This document shows, piece by piece, positions 61,786 to 64,000 of a DNA stretch of 64,000 nucleotides (the first letter of the stretch is position 1; each line of letters opens with the position of its first letter). This DNA comes from Treponema vincentii (lineage in GTDB: Bacteria > Spirochaetota > Spirochaetia > Treponematales > Treponemataceae). The position numbers and the translations under genes are program-made. The notes under the pieces are model-generated. The model made no database searches. It was not told the origin of the DNA and was given only the letters and a program-made list of their open reading frames with translations. The stretch spans positions 558,001-622,000 of the forward strand of contig NZ_CP048020.1 in NCBI RefSeq assembly GCF_010365865.1, in the 5' to 3' direction.

Positions 61786-62403
61786 ATGAGCAATACAAAA
61801 ACCGACAGAGATTTTCTCTTTGCGCTTGATTATATATTGAATAAAGCGAATCTACGCGAGATTGAAGCATTTGCCGCAGCGGTTGAGCGCCGGCAAGCTC
61901 AGCTTGAGGGAGCGATAAACAGTAGCATCCCATTTACTCCGGAAGAAGCAGCCAAGAAAATGTCGGAATCGATCTACGCTTCTATTGATGCAAGTATGGA
62001 TGGTGTCCGGCATACTTTTCGGGATTATGCCGCCGATATCTTGCAAAAAGAAGCGCCGGAACTTTCTAAGGAACAGATTGCCGGTCTGATCGATTCATGG
62101 ATTCCGCAATCGAGCGGGGCAGGCGGTAAAAAACGTCGCGCTTCTTTGGTAAAGAACGGTTCGGTGCAGGGGGTGCCTGCCGATCTGTTATACGAAATGG
62201 TTATACAGTTTGTTTCCTATAGTTTGGGAGAAATGCCGGTTGAAACACAGCGCAACCTTACTGCTGCAATGCATGATTGGACGGGCTCTTATTGGCGGCG
62301 CTTCCCTACCGAAATAAAACAAGAAATAAAAGCTTTTTTGAACGGAGAGACAACATCCGGTGAGTTTCAAGATCATCTACGTGATATGTTAGGGTTAGCA
62401 TAA
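61786..62403 (+). CDS. Uncharacterised treponemal protein
   Basis: 205 aa, no signal or membrane segment. Mostly helical: RDFLFALDYILNKANLREIE, EAAKKMSESIYASIDASMDG and a C-terminal LTAAMHDWTGSYWRRFPTEI with KQEIKAFLNG. No Shine-Dalgarno is evident. It is followed 10 bp later by the 72-aa gene and may form an operon with it. I recognise no family. Confidence 0.65.
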   Translation: MSNTKTDRDFLFALDYILNKANLREIEAFAAAVERRQAQLEGAINSSIPFTPEEAAKKMSESIYASIDASMDGVRHTFRDYAADILQKEAPELSKEQIAGLIDSWIPQSSGAGGKKRRASLVKNGSVQGVPADLLYEMVIQFVSYSLGEMPVETQRNLTAAMHDWTGSYWRRFPTEIKQEIKAFLNGETTSGEFQDHLRDMLGLA

Positions 62404-62413
62404 GGAGATTTAC

Positions 62414-62632
62414 ATGCAAGAAAACGAGCAGCCGTTCGAGGCGTGGATCGGATATTATAAAATAGAATATCTTGATACTGAACCCAAAGTTACGGAAAAA
62501 GAGCTCTTCGATACGGTATTTGCCAAGCTGGAAAAAATACAAAAGCAAGCTATACTCGAAAAGATTAAAAGAGTAGAAGCTCAGCTTATAAGTCTGGAAG
62601 AGGAATTGGATATATTTTTAGCACAAAGGTAA
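62414..62632 (+). CDS. Small coiled-coil protein
   Basis: 72 aa; AAGGAG lies 7 nt upstream. FEAWIGYYKIEYLDTEPKVT then a long helix (ELFDTVFAKLEKIQKQAILE, then KRVEAQLISLEEELDIFLA) with heptad-like Leu/Ile. Probably cytoplasmic and possibly a partner of the preceding protein. No family recognised. Confidence 0.65.
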   Translation: MQENEQPFEAWIGYYKIEYLDTEPKVTEKELFDTVFAKLEKIQKQAILEKIKRVEAQLISLEEELDIFLAQR

Positions 62633-62720
62633 TAAGTGTCTGTGCTTTAAGTTTTTCTTTCCATAGTGTAAGCAATATAGAGTATGGCGGATGCTCAGAT
62701 TTCAATTCGAAGGAAGATAT

Positions 62721-63071
62721 ATGACTTTTATCTATTATCCTAAATGCAGAACGTGCATGAAAGCAAAAAAATGGCTTGGTGATCATCATATTGATTATAT
62801 TGAGCGGCACATCAAAGAAGATAATCCATCTGTCGCTGAATTACAGACCTGGCATCGGCAAAGCGGACTGCCGCTGAAAAAATTTTTTAACACAAGCGGA
62901 TTGTTGTATAAAAGTTTACAACTTAAAGACAAACTTTCCGGTATGACTGATGATGAAATGTATAGTATCTTGGCATCGGACGGCATGCTTGTAAAACGAC
63001 CGCTTATTATTACGAAAAATAAAGTTCTTATCGGCTTTAAAGAAAAAGAATGGGAAGAAAGTCTTGTATAA
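62721..63071 (+). CDS. ArsC/Spx-family thioredoxin-fold protein
   Basis: 116 aa from ATG 62721 (GAAGGAAG). YYPKCRTCMKAKKWL gives a CxxC pair at 10-13, with HIKEDNPSVAELQTW, LPLKKFFNTSG and, near the end, LVKRPLIITKNKVLIGFKE, the ArsC/Spx/YffB signature. CxxC favours an Spx- or YffB-like protein over classic arsenate reductase, which has one Cys here. Function could be redox or regulatory. Confidence 0.88.
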   Translation: MTFIYYPKCRTCMKAKKWLGDHHIDYIERHIKEDNPSVAELQTWHRQSGLPLKKFFNTSGLLYKSLQLKDKLSGMTDDEMYSILASDGMLVKRPLIITKNKVLIGFKEKEWEESLV

Positions 63072-63092
63072 GAAGATGTGTTATTAATTTTT

Positions 63093-63130
63093 GCGACAAA
63101 GCAAATGTATGGTTGAAGCGGGTGTTAGAT
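63093..63130 (-). other. Lone right half of an attC site
   Basis: GCGACAAAGCAAATGTATGG followed by TTGAAGCGGGTGTTAGAT ends in a GTTRRRY box (63124-63130) and copies the right arm of the attC at 3346-3502. No left arm is found upstream, so it is a remnant. It lies ~55 kb from intI and 200 bp from an IS256-family element. Confidence 0.7.
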
Positions 63131-63293
63131 GATTTTCTAGTTACAAATATGAGACTGTGAAGTCCTTTCTGTAAATTCAGTAGGCTGCGGTAAAAAGTTT
63201 TAATGCGGGTATATCCCACAAGTAGCTGACAGCTACTGTTTATTTTTTGAATATAAAATACTGTTGATTTTTTATCAAGAGTTAAATACTAAA

Positions 63294-63328
63294 GACAGCT
63301 TCCTTGCTGTGAAATTGTCTTTTTTTAT
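63294..63328. terminator. Possible terminator next to the IS256 transposase stop
   Basis: AAAGACA ... TGTCTTTTTTT gives a short stem with T-run on the plus strand. It could serve plus-strand transcripts entering the IS or be part of the IS end. Confidence 0.35.
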
Positions 63329-63331
63329 AGA

Positions 63332-64000
63332 TTAGTCAGGCAGGCGACCTTCGTACATTATGCACATTTCTCCGTAGGCCTGGCCCCAGTTGTGAATCGG
63401 CTGAGTCCATTTTTTTGTTGCTTCAAAAGTTGTAAGATACAAAGCTTTGAGCAGAGCCTGGTCGCTTGGGAATACACTGCGCTGGCGATTGAGTTTTCGG
63501 TAACTGGAATTCAGGCTTTCAATCGCATTCGTGGTGTAAATGATTTTCCGGATATCCTTAGAGAACTTAAAAATAGGCACGACAACATCCCAGTTTTCTA
63601 TCCAGCGCTTCATGGAGTTCGGATATTTTGCGGACCATTTTTCAACAACTCGGTCGCGAGCTTTCAGCCCTTCACCTTCGGAGGCTGCGTTGTAAATTGT
63701 CTTCAGGTCAGTAGCGAAAGATTTCATGTCTTTTGATGCAACGTATTTCAGAGTGTTGCGGACCATGTGAACCATACAGCGCTGATAATCAGTTTTTGGA
63801 AATGCGGCATAGATGGCCTCTTTGATACCTGTAAGGCCGTCAGCACAGATAATCATAATATCCTGCACTCCACGGTTCTTAAGCTCATTCAGAGCGTTCA
63901 GCCAGAACTTAGCACTTTCATTTTTGCCTATGGCAAGCGACAGCACTTCCTTACGCCCGTCACAGGTAAGTCCAAGAATTACATAAGCGGCTTTTTTGAC
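63332..64000 (-). CDS. IS256-family (Mutator) transposase, N-terminus outside window
   Basis: The frame is open through base 64000, so only the C-terminal ~222 residues are seen. ICADGLTGIKEAIYAAFPKT carries an active-site Asp; QRCMVHMVRNTLKYV is the C-x2-H signature; TTNAIESLNSSYRKLNRQR carries the final Glu, with FPSDQALLKALYL after it. These define IS256/Mutator transposases. IS copies at both window edges mark the region as rearrangement-prone. Confidence 0.95.
   Translation of the reverse strand, partial: VKKAAYVILGLTCDGRKEVLSLAIGKNESAKFWLNALNELKNRGVQDIMIICADGLTGIKEAIYAAFPKTDYQRCMVHMVRNTLKYVASKDMKSFATDLKTIYNAASEGEGLKARDRVVEKWSAKYPNSMKRWIENWDVVVPIFKFSKDIRKIIYTTNAIESLNSSYRKLNRQRSVFPSDQALLKALYLTTFEATKKWTQPIHNWGQAYGEMCIMYEGRLPD

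Overview
The window looks like chromosome of an oral-type treponeme (Spirochaetes, Treponema medium / vincentii / denticola neighbourhood). The evidence is glycine-reductase genes grdC and grdD, a spirochaetal PUR-domain protein, a PilZ protein, many lipoproteins with spirochaete-style lipoboxes, and above all an integron whose integrase faces the same way as its cassettes, the layout reported for T. denticola. The species is not fixed by the sequence. No rRNA, tRNA or CRISPR array was recognised.

Layout. 1-660: 3' part of a DDE transposase with its IS end. 740-9060: a chromosomal integron. intI (7588-8868, minus strand) is followed at its 3' end by an attI-like junction (7424-7430) and a cassette array, all genes on the minus strand, separated by attC sites (5458-5523, 4282-4434, 3346-3502, 2013-2077, 887-953, plus degenerate or less certain sites at 6142-6237 and 740-871). 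Cargo: an aspartic-protease-like lipoprotein, a membrane protein, two PIN-toxin modules, two further lipoproteins, a 48-aa Asn/Gln-rich peptide, and a PLD-nuclease protein with an EVE/PUA-like C-terminus. Another attC-like site (8998-9059) and a SAP-domain gene lie on the 5' side of intI. 9778-14127: glycerol catabolism (glpK, glpA-like, FAD oxidoreductase). 14263-19000: ddl and a TPR gene (both frameshifted in homopolymers), a PilZ protein, an xseA 3' fragment and a DUF4261 protein. 19093-28647: an AraC regulator with a Nik/Opp-type importer (SBP, two permeases, two ATPases) and two ABC half-exporters, the first broken by two homopolymer frameshifts. 29169-31867: grdD and grdC. 32188-33570: nicotinamidase-like enzyme and NudC. 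33691-35415: a lipoprotein resembling cholesterol-dependent cytolysins. 35590-43614: pyruvate kinase, a dicarboxylate symporter, an M18 aminopeptidase, a phosphohexomutase, a PUR protein, a VanZ-like protein and a small unknown.

43642-61550: an AT-rich surface-polysaccharide locus on the plus strand. Five genes look like WbpB, WbpE, WbpD, WbpI and WbpA, enough to make UDP-2,3-diacetamido-mannuronic acid from UDP-GlcNAc. With them are a WbpG-like amidotransferase, a CDP-glycerol-type polyol-phosphate transferase, three glycosyltransferases, a Wzx flippase, an EpsG/Wzy-like polymerase, an epimerase and a Wzz-like chain-length protein. The locus carries scars: a truncated polyol-phosphate transferase, an internally deleted rmlB and an inserted DUF4143 ATPase. 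61786-64000: two unknown genes, an ArsC/Spx-type protein, a lone half attC and a partial IS256-family transposase.

A family of hairpin repeats built on CTCTAAAAA...TTTTTAGAG recurs between genes from 14.2 to 40.3 kb. Four homopolymer frameshifts in otherwise intact genes suggest either sequencing indels or slippage mutations.
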